A stretch of 9,270 nucleotides of DNA from an uncultured Eubacteriales bacterium (lineage in GTDB: Bacteria > Bacillota > Clostridia > Oscillospirales > Acutalibacteraceae): the NCBI GenBank assembly GCA_900316925.1, contig ONEU01000039.1, forward strand, positions 1 through 9,270, written 5' to 3'. A program made the position numbers and the translations under genes. Every line of letters begins with the position of its first letter. Position 1 is the first letter of the stretch. The notes beneath the pieces are model-generated. The model did not search any database and had not been told where the DNA came from. It saw nothing but the letters and a program-made list of their open reading frames with translations. Below, piece by piece: positions 1-6,981 of the stretch.

Positions 1-207
1 ATTGCAAGACTGGGAGTAGACCTGGAGATCACGGATACCGAACCGAGCTCCTCCGAGATGGAGTCAGCCTTTGACTTCATTAACCACAAGCGCGCCCTGT
101 ACATTATGAATTCAAGCAAAGCCGAGAGGGAAGAAATGCTGGCTGTGCTGCGCCTTGATAATAATGCTACACTCAAGGATATTGAATCGGTGCTCAGAGG
201 CGATTGA
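1..207 (+). CDS. C-terminal fragment of an unidentified protein (5' end outside window)
   Basis: An open frame runs from base 1 to the TGA at 205-207 and gives 68 residues, beginning IARLGVDLEI and ending LKDIESVLRGD. The start codon lies outside the window. The fragment is acidic and probably helical, with no membrane segment and no motif I recognise. It ends 21 bp before the next ATG on the same strand, so it is probably the gene upstream of the BTAD regulator in the same operon. Given the injection-system genes downstream it may belong to that locus, but this is inference from position only. Reading continuity, the normal stop and the tight spacing support it as a real coding end. Its function cannot be assigned. 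Confidence 0.65.
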   Translation: MARLGVDLEITDTEPSSSEMESAFDFINHKRALYIMNSSKAEREEMLAVLRLDNNATLKDIESVLRGD

Positions 208-228
208 TAAGAAAAAGGGATAATCAAT

Positions 229-2373
229 ATGAAACCGGAAAAGCTTTATGATACAATCAAATATGTGCCCCGTAAGCCCGAAGGCTTTGTGCGCAGAAAA
301 AACAGAAGACCGCTTTCGGGACTGGATATCCTCTGCTGCTGTGCCGGCTGGGGAAAGAGCGGATATCTGTATCAGCTCTATGAGGAAGCCTCGTCGGCAG
401 TCTATCTCTGCGTGGGTCATGGGGATAACAGCCGGGAGCGCCTGGAGTCACTTGTCTGTCGTGCCCTGTCCGGCAGGGAAAGCACTGTTTTTGACGTGAT
501 CGGCAGGCTTGCGGAGCACAACACGCTGCTGCTGATCGACAACGCCGATTTCATCACCGATCCGGCTGCGGGAGAGCTTCTCTCATTTCTTGCAGAGGCT
601 GCCTGTGGCGGCGACTTCCGGATGGTGATGGCTTGCCGAAGAGTACCCGGCTTCATGCTGCAATATGTGATGGACGGCAGGGCAGGACTTCTGGGGATTG
701 ACGATATGCGCCTTGACAAAGGCGAGATCAGAGAGCTTTGCACCAACACCGGTAAGGATCTGAACGATAAATATATCGGAATGCTCGACAGCTTCTGCGG
801 CGGCTGGTGCGCGGCTGTCCGGACTGTGATACGCAGCGGGTCCGATGATCTGCGCAGCGTCGTGGAAGGTTCTTTCCTGCCGGAGTATGTAAGGCGGGAG
901 ATACTTTCGGATATGGAGCCGGAGCTGCTGGAATATATGTTCAGGACCGCCTTTTTGCCTGCCGGGAACAACGAGCTTGCGGAAAGCGTGCTGGAGCTGG
1001 ATGCTCCGGGTTTTTATCTGGGAAGGCTTGTGAACAGGGGGATCGTGCCCCAGGGGGGCTATCCGGTATATCCCGAGGCGCTGCGGTACATCCTCTGCAC
1101 CGGATTATCCGCCGACGTGAAAAAACGTCTGACCGATAACGCTTCTGACTATTACATACGCAGTAAACGCTTTGCGGAGGCGGTGCGCCTTTTCGACGAG
1201 AGCGGCAATGCGGCAGGCGCCGAAAGACTGCTCAGACTCTATGGCGACAGACTGCTGGCAAATTTTGAGTTTGAGCTGATAGGCTGCTGCGGCAGGATCA
1301 TCACCGGCCAGGGAACCATGAACGATCCCGAAGCATTGGGTGCGATGGCACAGTACTACTATTACAGCGGCAACTATGAGAAGATGGAACAGGCATATAA
1401 CCTGGCGGACAGTATGTTCGGCAAGGAGAATAAGTTCAGCGTGTACCGTCGGCTGTATAAGGGGCTGCTGCGTTACAGTTCAAAGCCCGACCTTTACCGC
1501 CGCAATGTAATGAGTGCGCTTGACTATCTCCACGAGCATTCGCTGCCGCTGCCGTTTCTGTACCAGAAGGAGCTTGACGTTCTGCAAAGTATGACCGACG
1601 GAACCGGACAGGAGACGCCGGTGCTCACGGTGAACCGTTTCGGAGGACTGAGGCTCCTTGCAGGACAGCAGCAGACCGAGATTCAGTGTAAGACAAAGCG
1701 CAGTGCCGAGCTGATCGCCTATCTGATGGAGACCGGCGAGAGACCGGTGAACCGGGAAGAACTGCTCAACGCCTTCTGGCCGGAGGAGATGCCTGCCAAT
1801 GCGGTTGCGATGCTCCATAATATGATTTATCATCTTCGCCGTGAGCTTACCCCCTACGGCATTGAGAATATCATCAGCTATAAGAACAAATGCTACAGCC
1901 TTGACATGACCATGCTAAGGGACGCTGACAGCAGCGTTACCGAAATCTGCACGGCTCTGGAAAGAGGCGACAAGGAGCTTGCGCTGCAAAAGGGAGAGGC
2001 GGATTTTTCCTACTGGGGCAGCTATCTGGGCAGTACGGATATTCCCTGGGCCAATGAAAAACGAGAGTATTACGATCGGTGCTACATCGACCTGTGCAGA
2101 CTGCTGGCGGAGCATTTCAGAGCCGGCGGACAGCCCGAAAAGGAGCTTGAAGTGCTGAAAAATGCGTTCCGGCTGGAGCCCTATTCCGAACAGCTCCTGT
2201 ACGAGCTGCTTGGCTGTTTCAAGTCGCTGGGAAAGCCCGACAAAGCAAGACAGTACTATGAAGAATATGCGGAACGACTTGACAATGAATTCGGCACACG
2301 TCCCGGCAAGTGGCTGAGGAACCGTTTCCTCTCCTGCTTCTCGGAGAACGATACCGATGCTGACAGGAGGTGA
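229..2373 (+). CDS. MalT-like NTPase / BTAD (SARP-type) transcriptional regulator
   Basis: Predicted cytoplasmic transcriptional activator of 714 residues. Residues 31-45 carry a MalT/STAND-type P-loop (CCCAGWGKSG, lysine 43), and residues 100-107 a Walker B strand (LLLIDNAD). A long helical TPR-like region follows (about 290-455). Residues 465-560 look like an OmpR-type winged helix (FGGLRLL; later NREELLNAFWPEE and MLHNMIYHLRREL). Residues 570-700 match the helical BTAD domain (EVLKNAFRLEPYSEQ; YAERLDNEFGTRPG). MalT itself ends in a LuxR helix-turn-helix; here that is absent and the DNA-binding module is SARP-like. In such proteins ligand and ATP binding typically license DNA binding. The ATG is preceded by an AAAGGG-like ribosome site nine bases upstream. 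The stop lies 4 bp before the AAA+ gene, implying one operon. Control of the neighbouring sheath promoter is inferred. The family is confident; the target and signal are unknown. Confidence 0.88.
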   Translation: MKPEKLYDTIKYVPRKPEGFVRRKNRRPLSGLDILCCCAGWGKSGYLYQLYEEASSAVYLCVGHGDNSRERLESLVCRALSGRESTVFDVIGRLAEHNTLLLIDNADFITDPAAGELLSFLAEAACGGDFRMVMACRRVPGFMLQYVMDGRAGLLGIDDMRLDKGEIRELCTNTGKDLNDKYIGMLDSFCGGWCAAVRTVIRSGSDDLRSVVEGSFLPEYVRREILSDMEPELLEYMFRTAFLPAGNNELAESVLELDAPGFYLGRLVNRGIVPQGGYPVYPEALRYILCTGLSADVKKRLTDNASDYYIRSKRFAEAVRLFDESGNAAGAERLLRLYGDRLLANFEFELIGCCGRIITGQGTMNDPEALGAMAQYYYYSGNYEKMEQAYNLADSMFGKENKFSVYRRLYKGLLRYSSKPDLYRRNVMSALDYLHEHSLPLPFLYQKELDVLQSMTDGTGQETPVLTVNRFGGLRLLAGQQQTEIQCKTKRSAELIAYLMETGERPVNREELLNAFWPEEMPANAVAMLHNMIYHLRRELTPYGIENIISYKNKCYSLDMTMLRDADSSVTEICTALERGDKELALQKGEADFSYWGSYLGSTDIPWANEKREYYDRCYIDLCRLLAEHFRAGGQPEKELEVLKNAFRLEPYSEQLLYELLGCFKSLGKPDKARQYYEEYAERLDNEFGTRPGKWLRNRFLSCFSENDTDADRR
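2365..2370 (+). promoter_or_regulatory. Shine-Dalgarno site deciding the AAA+ ATPase start
   Basis: AGGAGG lies seven bases before the ATG at 2378 and overlaps the last codons of the BTAD regulator. An in-frame ATG at 2357 has no comparable site, so 2378 is preferred as the start. The regulator's stop at 2371-2373 falls between this site and the ATG, which suits translational coupling. Confidence 0.8.
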
Positions 2374-2377
2374 GAGC

Positions 2378-4288
2378 ATGGTCCGGAGCTGCAATGAGAT
2401 GTTTTCGGAGCTTTCGGCATATCTGAAAGAGTTTTCACAATCAGGCTATCAAGAAGCACGCTCTCTCCGGATCAGAGAGCTGATCGGCCGTGAAAAGAAC
2501 AGCCCGCTTTTCAGGGTGTTCTCCGTTTTCGACTGCAATGAATTTGACAGATGCGCGTTGGCCCTCGCTCTCCTCACAGCTTCAAGCGCGTCGGCGGCAC
2601 AGACGGTCTCCGCTGCTTTCAGACTGCGTGAGGGCTTTATCACACCCGCTGCGGTGAGCAGTATTTTTTTCGGCCTGGATGACGTGGTTCCTTTCTGTTC
2701 AAGTCTGCTCAGGGATTCGCCGCTTGACAGGCTGCTCGACGGCGTCAGCACCGATCAGGGCTGTCTGATGTCGGTGAAGGACTTTACTGCCGCCTTTGTT
2801 TTTTCCGGTATCATGGATGATGATGCCTTTGCGCCTGATGACGGGAATCAGAGTGACTGCCTTCCTCTGAAGGACAGCACCCGTGCCCGGAATGAGATCC
2901 TGTCCTTCCTGAAAAACACCGATACCTCCGTGCCCTTTGTGCTTCAGCTGACAGGTGAGAGGGGCTGCGGGAGACATACGGCTGTCAATAACGCCTTCAG
3001 TACCGCAGGACAGCGGTATATCTTTGTGACGCTGCCGGAGGATGCATCCTCACAGCGTATCAGGGAGCTTGCTTCAAAGCTCCTTTTGCTCGGCGCCGTT
3101 CCCGTGCTCAACGGAGTCGGCAATACGGAGACGAACTGTCGTGTGCTGCGTCAGCTTGCGGAGGAAACCGGTCTTGCCGCCGTGATAACCGAAAAGGAGC
3201 TCTCCGCAAGGGAACTCTCCGTACCGTCGTTTACCGTAAAGCTGAGAAGACCCGACCCCGGAGAGCAGTATCTTCTCTGGCAGGAAAAGAGTAAAGCTCT
3301 CACGCTGGAAGAGGGGACGGATCTTTCGGAGCTTACCGGAGAGTTTGACATGACTCCCGGAGATATTGAACGTGCCCTGAGCTTTGCATTGATGCTCTCA
3401 GACGGCGGCAGACTGACCGTTGCAGACATCAAGAACGGCTGCTACCGTTCATTTGCGACAGATATGGGTGATAAGGCGGTGCGCCTTGAGCCTGTGTTCG
3501 GGTGGGATGATATTGTCCTTCCGGAAAGGAGCAAAGCGCTGCTGTCACAGGCCTGCAGTCAGGTGAGACTGCGGCACAGAGTCTACAGCGGCTGGGGGTT
3601 CCAGGAGAAGCTGCCCTACGGCAGGGGCGTCTCAATGATATTCACAGGACCTCCCGGTACCGGCAAGACCATGGGCGCACAGGTCATGGCGAAGGAGCTT
3701 GGGATGGATATCTACAGGGTCAGCCTTGCCAATGTGGTGAGCAAGTACATTGGCGAGACGGAAAAGAACCTGAACGATATCTTTGAAAAGGCCAGAAGCT
3801 GCCGTGTGATCCTTTTCTTTGACGAAGCAGATGTGCTCTTTGCCAAGCGTACCGAGGTAAAGGATTCCAACGACAAGTACAGTAATATGGAGTCCGCATT
3901 CCTGCTGCAGAAGATGGAGGAGTACAGCGGCGTGGTGATTCTGGCAACCAACCTTGTGCAGAACTTTGATGAAGCGTTCAAACGGCGGATGCGGTTCATC
4001 GTAGAGTTCCCGTTTCCGGATGCTTCACACCGCAGGGAGCTGTGGAAAAAGGCTTTTCCGCAGAAAACACCGCTTGGTGACATCGACCTGGATTTCCTGG
4101 TGGAGCATTATGAGCTTTCGGGCAGTAATATCAAGAACATAGCGCTGCAGAGTGCTTTTCTTGCCGCCGCGGAAAACAGCAGCGCCGTGGAGATGAGACA
4201 TATCATCCTTTCCGTCAGGAACGAATTTGCCAAGAGCGGCAAAGCGTTTACCAGGGCAGAAGCAGGGGAATACTACTATCTTCTGTGA
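2378..4288 (+). CDS. AAA+ ATPase of contractile injection system (Afp15/Pvc15-like)
   Basis: Predicted cytoplasmic ATPase of 636 residues. The C-terminal half is a complete AAA+ module: Walker A GPPGTGKT (424-431), Walker B ILFFDEAD (478-485), sensor-1 ILATN (521-525) and an arginine-finger segment FKRRMRF (534-540), followed by a helical lid ending near residue 600. The N-terminal half is helical and contains a second, degenerate P-loop (GERGCGRHT, 193-201) with arginine where the catalytic lysine would be, so it is probably inactive. Non-catalytic N-terminal halves with a C-terminal AAA+ domain are characteristic of the ATPase found in extracellular injection-system clusters (Afp15, Pvc15), which helps particles assemble or remain stable. 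The sheath gene downstream supports that role. An in-frame start at 2357 would add seven residues but lacks a good ribosome site. A generic FtsH/Cdc48-like ATPase is less likely given the neighbours. Confidence 0.85.
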   Translation: MVRSCNEMFSELSAYLKEFSQSGYQEARSLRIRELIGREKNSPLFRVFSVFDCNEFDRCALALALLTASSASAAQTVSAAFRLREGFITPAAVSSIFFGLDDVVPFCSSLLRDSPLDRLLDGVSTDQGCLMSVKDFTAAFVFSGIMDDDAFAPDDGNQSDCLPLKDSTRARNEILSFLKNTDTSVPFVLQLTGERGCGRHTAVNNAFSTAGQRYIFVTLPEDASSQRIRELASKLLLLGAVPVLNGVGNTETNCRVLRQLAEETGLAAVITEKELSARELSVPSFTVKLRRPDPGEQYLLWQEKSKALTLEEGTDLSELTGEFDMTPGDIERALSFALMLSDGGRLTVADIKNGCYRSFATDMGDKAVRLEPVFGWDDIVLPERSKALLSQACSQVRLRHRVYSGWGFQEKLPYGRGVSMIFTGPPGTGKTMGAQVMAKELGMDIYRVSLANVVSKYIGETEKNLNDIFEKARSCRVILFFDEADVLFAKRTEVKDSNDKYSNMESAFLLQKMEEYSGVVILATNLVQNFDEAFKRRMRFIVEFPFPDASHRRELWKKAFPQKTPLGDIDLDFLVEHYELSGSNIKNIALQSAFLAAAENSSAVEMRHIILSVRNEFAKSGKAFTRAEAGEYYYLL

Positions 4289-4309
4289 CAGAGGAAATGG
4301 GGGACAGTC

Positions 4310-5032
4310 ATGGATTTTAAAGAAAAAGAAAAAAAGCTGCTGTCCTCGGAGGGGATGGAACATGAGCGTGTCAGCGAGCAGCGGCACCATAAAAAAATGG
4401 AGGGCTATGAGCCCCATCCCGGAGATAAAAACCTGAGTGAGATGTTTGGACTGAAAAGCTCCTTTGACAATCTCTCTGTCGGAACGGACGATCTTGGCAG
4501 GCTGACGATCTCCGTCAGCTCACAGAAGGGCTACCATTCCGATACGCTTACCAGTGATAAGAAGATACTGAAAGGTTCCAGAAGAAGGACGTTTTACGAT
4601 CATTTCGGTGAGTTTTACACGAACCCGTTTTCAAAGGGGAAAGGTGCGTTTGCGTTCCGTACACGCCGGAACCTTCCCGAGAGCAGGATCCTGCGTGAGA
4701 TGAGGATCATGGCATCGCGTCGGATCACCGAGGAGCAAAAGGAGGCAATGCCGATCCTCTCCCTTGAGGAGGACAGGAAGCGTCTGACAGCGCTTCGTGC
4801 AATGGACGGGAAAGACCCGCAGGTGAAAGAAGAGAAGCAGGCGGCCGAAAATGTTGTTGCCAGGAAAACCCAGATGGAGAACCGCTTCATCCGCAGGATG
4901 AGGATAGCGCGTCAGCAGACCTACAAGCCGCCGCAGCCCGAAATGCCCGGATTCCTGCAGTCCCTGTTCCAGGAGGAGACGGACCTGCCGGATGACGACG
5001 ATACGAAGGATGAGAACGACGGGAACGAGTGA
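4310..5032 (+). CDS. Hypothetical charged protein, probable injection-system accessory
   Basis: A 240-residue soluble protein that I do not recognise. There is no signal peptide or membrane segment. Residues 1-40 are very hydrophilic and rich in K, E and H. Residues 42-75 look like a small folded strand-rich patch (LGRLTISVS). Residues 88-120 are basic and aromatic (RRRTFYDHFGEFY). Residues 120-202 are strongly helical and charged, possibly coiled coil, and contain two similar motifs, SRILREMRI (125-133) and NRFIRRMRI (191-199). The last 19 residues are acidic (DDDDTKDENDGNE). The ATG follows a G-rich ribosome site and lies 21 bp after the ATPase stop, so the gene is probably co-transcribed with it, and a terminator follows directly. 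Its place between the ATPase and the sheath suggests an assembly, adaptor or cargo role, but that is inference. The coding call is supported by length, start signal and position. Confidence 0.75.
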   Translation: MDFKEKEKKLLSSEGMEHERVSEQRHHKKMEGYEPHPGDKNLSEMFGLKSSFDNLSVGTDDLGRLTISVSSQKGYHSDTLTSDKKILKGSRRRTFYDHFGEFYTNPFSKGKGAFAFRTRRNLPESRILREMRIMASRRITEEQKEAMPILSLEEDRKRLTALRAMDGKDPQVKEEKQAAENVVARKTQMENRFIRRMRIARQQTYKPPQPEMPGFLQSLFQEETDLPDDDDTKDENDGNE

Positions 5033-5049
5033 TCCCTCAGAAACGATGC

Positions 5050-5078
5050 CCCGGGAGCAGTGCTTCCGGGTATTTTTG
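5050..5078 (+). terminator. Rho-independent terminator ending the regulator-ATPase operon
   Basis: CCCGGGAGC (5050-5058) pairs with GCTTCCGGG (5062-5070), a 9-bp stem with one G-U pair and a three-base loop, followed by TATTTTT. It lies 17 bp after the stop of the 240-residue protein and separates that operon from the sheath unit. Confidence 0.85.
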
Positions 5079-5112
5079 CGTACTACGGAAATGTGACACC
5101 CTTCTGAGATTT

Positions 5113-5168
5113 TTGACAAGATAATTATAGTCCGGATTATAATTTTAGTTATAATCACCTGCTATAAT
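5113..5168 (+). promoter_or_regulatory. Sheath-tube promoter with four spaced TTATAAT-like heptamers
   Basis: A TTGACA box lies at 5113-5118. Four similar heptamers follow: TTATAGT (5125-5131), TTATAAT (5137-5143), TTATAAT (5149-5155) and CTATAAT (5162-5168), at intervals of 12, 12 and 13 bp. The last contains TATAAT at 5163-5168 preceded by TGC, an extended -10 box, with a 7-bp gap from the third heptamer. TTGACA is 19 bp from the first perfect TATAAT (5138-5143), longer than the usual 17, so which -10 box is used is uncertain. Bases 5136-5155 also form a dyad, ATTATAA-6 bp-TTATAAT. Promoter function is likely; operator function is inferred. Confidence 0.7.
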
Positions 5169-5234
5169 ACAAGCATATCGGAAAAATATTCCCTTAATAT
5201 AAATCTTGAAAGGAGGAAAGGTCTTGTTCTCCGG

Positions 5235-5241
5235 CAGGAGG
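5235..5241 (+). promoter_or_regulatory. Ribosome-binding region of the sheath gene, unusual spacing
   Basis: CAGGAGG ends 14 bases before the sheath ATG at 5256, longer than the usual 5-10. A second strong site, AAAGGAGG (5209-5216), lies further upstream and is eight bases or fewer from only a TTG at 5224 in another frame. No in-frame start lies closer to either site, and the protein start at 5256 (MAEYLSPGVYVEE) matches sheath proteins, so 5256 is kept. Confidence 0.5.
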
Positions 5242-5255
5242 ATGGACCGATCATT

Positions 5256-6959
5256 ATGGCAGAGTATTTATCCCCCGGTGTCTATGTTGAGGAGTTTGAG
5301 TCGGGCGGCAAGCCGATGGAGGGTGTTGGCACCAGCACCGCAGGCTTTGTGGGACTGGCTGAGAAGGGTCCCGTTGGAGGCATTCCTCAGCTTGTGACTA
5401 ATTTTGCGGATTTCAAAAGGACCTATGGCGGCTTCCTTTCTGAAAACGAGTTCGGCGATTATCGTTTTCTCGCCTATGCAGTAGAGCATTTCTTTGTAAA
5501 CGGCGGTACACGCTGCTTCATCACCAGAGTGGCTCCTGCAAGCGCAAAGTGTTCAGAGGCAACGATTGGTGAGCTTTCCTTTACGGCAAAGGACCCCGGC
5601 GTTTGGGGTGACAGCATCAGCCTGAAAATCGGCCGCTCATCAAAGGCCAGAACACAGGCTTTTGAGAAGCTCGGCGACAAGAAATACAAGGTAAAGAACA
5701 GCGCCGGCTTCAACCCTGGTGATATCGTTGTCTTCACAGAGGGCGAGAACATCGAATACAATAAGGTAGAAAAAAATCAGGACAATGTTCTGACGTTTGT
5801 CAACGAGTTTACAGCAGACATTACCGATACAGAGCTGCTTCCCACAAAGGTGCTCTCCACCTGCGAGCTGTCTCTGGAAGTGAAGTATGGTGATACGGCT
5901 GAAAACTATGAGAATGTTTCCTTCAATATTGATGCTCCTAACTTCATTGTCAAGAAAACCGCTAAATCAGACCTCATCACCGTTGCTTACAACGGCACAA
6001 ATGAGATCGCAGATCCGTATGCCTCCTTCGGCGATCCGGATGCCGCATCTGTCGGCACAGAGTTCAGCGGCGGCAGCAACGGCTCGGTATCCGACATTTC
6101 CGCAGATGATTTCATCGGCACGGACGGCGGTGCAGGCAACAGAACCGGTATCCAGTCCTTCCTTGACAACGACGTCGTATCCATCATGGCTGTTACCGGT
6201 GTGACAGACCCCAACGTGCAGCTGACACTGGTTGCTCACTGTGAAAACCTGGCAAGCCGCTTTGCAGTTCTTGATCTGCCCAGAGGCGCCAAGAAGGTTG
6301 ACGAGATCCTCGCTCACCGCGATATCTTCTCCTCCAGCTATGCAGGTCTGTATCATCCGTGGCTCCAGGTGTTTGATCCCCTGGACAAGAAAAATATCGC
6401 TATTCCGCCTTCAGGCTCAGTGATCGGTCTTTTCGCAAGAAGCGACAACGCAAGAGGCGTTCACAAGGCTCCTGCCAACGAGGTCATCAGAGCTTGTGTA
6501 GGTCTTGACTGCCAGTTCAATAAGGGCGAGCAGGATATCCTCAATCCGAAGGGTGTGAACCTCATTCGTTCGTTCCCGGGTCAGGGCATCCGTGTCTGGG
6601 GCGCAAGAACTGCCTCCAGTGATCCGAGCTGGAAGTATGTCAACATCCGCCGTCTGTTCATCTTCATTGAGGAATCCATCAAGGCTAACACCAACTGGGC
6701 TGTATTTGAGCCGAACGATCAGGCTCTGTGGACAAGAGTACAGAGAACGATCAGCGTGTTCCTCAACAATATGTGGAGAAACGGTTCTTTGGCAGGTGCG
6801 TCTGCCGACGAAGCATTCTTTGTCAACATCGGAAGAAACACAATGAGTCAGGACGATATCGACAACGGCCGTTTGGTTTGTGTGATCGGTGTGGCACCCG
6901 TGAAGCCTGCTGAATTTGTGATCTTCAGAATTACTCAGAATACCGGCAGTGCCGAATAA
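5256..6959 (+). CDS. Contractile injection system / phage tail sheath protein
   Basis: A 567-residue sheath subunit. Many copies would form the contractile cylinder around the inner tube and drive it forward on contraction. The N-terminus MAEYLSPGVYVEE followed by GTSTAGFVGLAEKGPV (25-40) is the classic sheath start. The C-terminal third carries the conserved sheath core: IPPSGSVIGLFAR (383-395), GVHKAPAN (401-408), GIRVWGARTASSD (444-456), RRLFIFIEESI (465-475), WAVFEPNDQALW (481-492) and the final strand CVIGVAPVKPAEFV (542-555). Residues about 100-300 form a less conserved, Gly/Asp/Asn-rich insertion probably exposed on the particle surface. The tube gene follows 22 bp later in the same unit. 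Only one sheath gene is seen, whereas Afp and PVC encode several paralogues. Codons look biased (many AAG, GAG, GCT/GCA, CTT/CTG; few GCG or CGG), as expected for an abundant structural protein. A prophage sheath is the alternative; the adjacent ATPase argues for an injection system. Confidence 0.95.
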   Translation: MAEYLSPGVYVEEFESGGKPMEGVGTSTAGFVGLAEKGPVGGIPQLVTNFADFKRTYGGFLSENEFGDYRFLAYAVEHFFVNGGTRCFITRVAPASAKCSEATIGELSFTAKDPGVWGDSISLKIGRSSKARTQAFEKLGDKKYKVKNSAGFNPGDIVVFTEGENIEYNKVEKNQDNVLTFVNEFTADITDTELLPTKVLSTCELSLEVKYGDTAENYENVSFNIDAPNFIVKKTAKSDLITVAYNGTNEIADPYASFGDPDAASVGTEFSGGSNGSVSDISADDFIGTDGGAGNRTGIQSFLDNDVVSIMAVTGVTDPNVQLTLVAHCENLASRFAVLDLPRGAKKVDEILAHRDIFSSSYAGLYHPWLQVFDPLDKKNIAIPPSGSVIGLFARSDNARGVHKAPANEVIRACVGLDCQFNKGEQDILNPKGVNLIRSFPGQGIRVWGARTASSDPSWKYVNIRRLFIFIEESIKANTNWAVFEPNDQALWTRVQRTISVFLNNMWRNGSLAGASADEAFFVNIGRNTMSQDDIDNGRLVCVIGVAPVKPAEFVIFRITQNTGSAE

Positions 6960-6981
6960 TCAGAAAGGAGTTTGACGACTT

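Noticed and set aside
112..420. Minus-strand 102-residue frame across the first intergenic gap
   Set aside because: It spans the end of one + strand gene and the start of the next, has no recognisable protein pattern and no good ribosome site; it is a shadow.
417..971. Minus-strand 184-residue frame
   Set aside because: It is Ser/Arg-rich low-complexity translation opposite the BTAD regulator, which has clear domain motifs on the + strand.
1915..2394. Minus-strand 159-residue frame
   Set aside because: It lies opposite the conserved BTAD domain and matches no family I know.
4330..4336. A_AAA_AAG slippery heptamer in the correct phase at codons 7-9 of the 240-residue protein
   Set aside because: A -1 shift reaches a stop about ten codons later, and no clear downstream stem was seen; more likely a lysine-rich start than programmed frameshifting.
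4631..5158. Minus-strand 175-residue frame through the terminator and promoter region
   Set aside because: It crosses a terminator hairpin and an AT-rich promoter, giving a hydrophobic Ile-rich start by chance; no coding signal.
5206..5397. 63-residue + strand frame starting TTG near a strong ribosome site
   Set aside because: Most of it overlaps the sheath start in another frame and its translation is Arg/Ser/Leu-rich without family resemblance; kept only as a remark on the ribosome sites.
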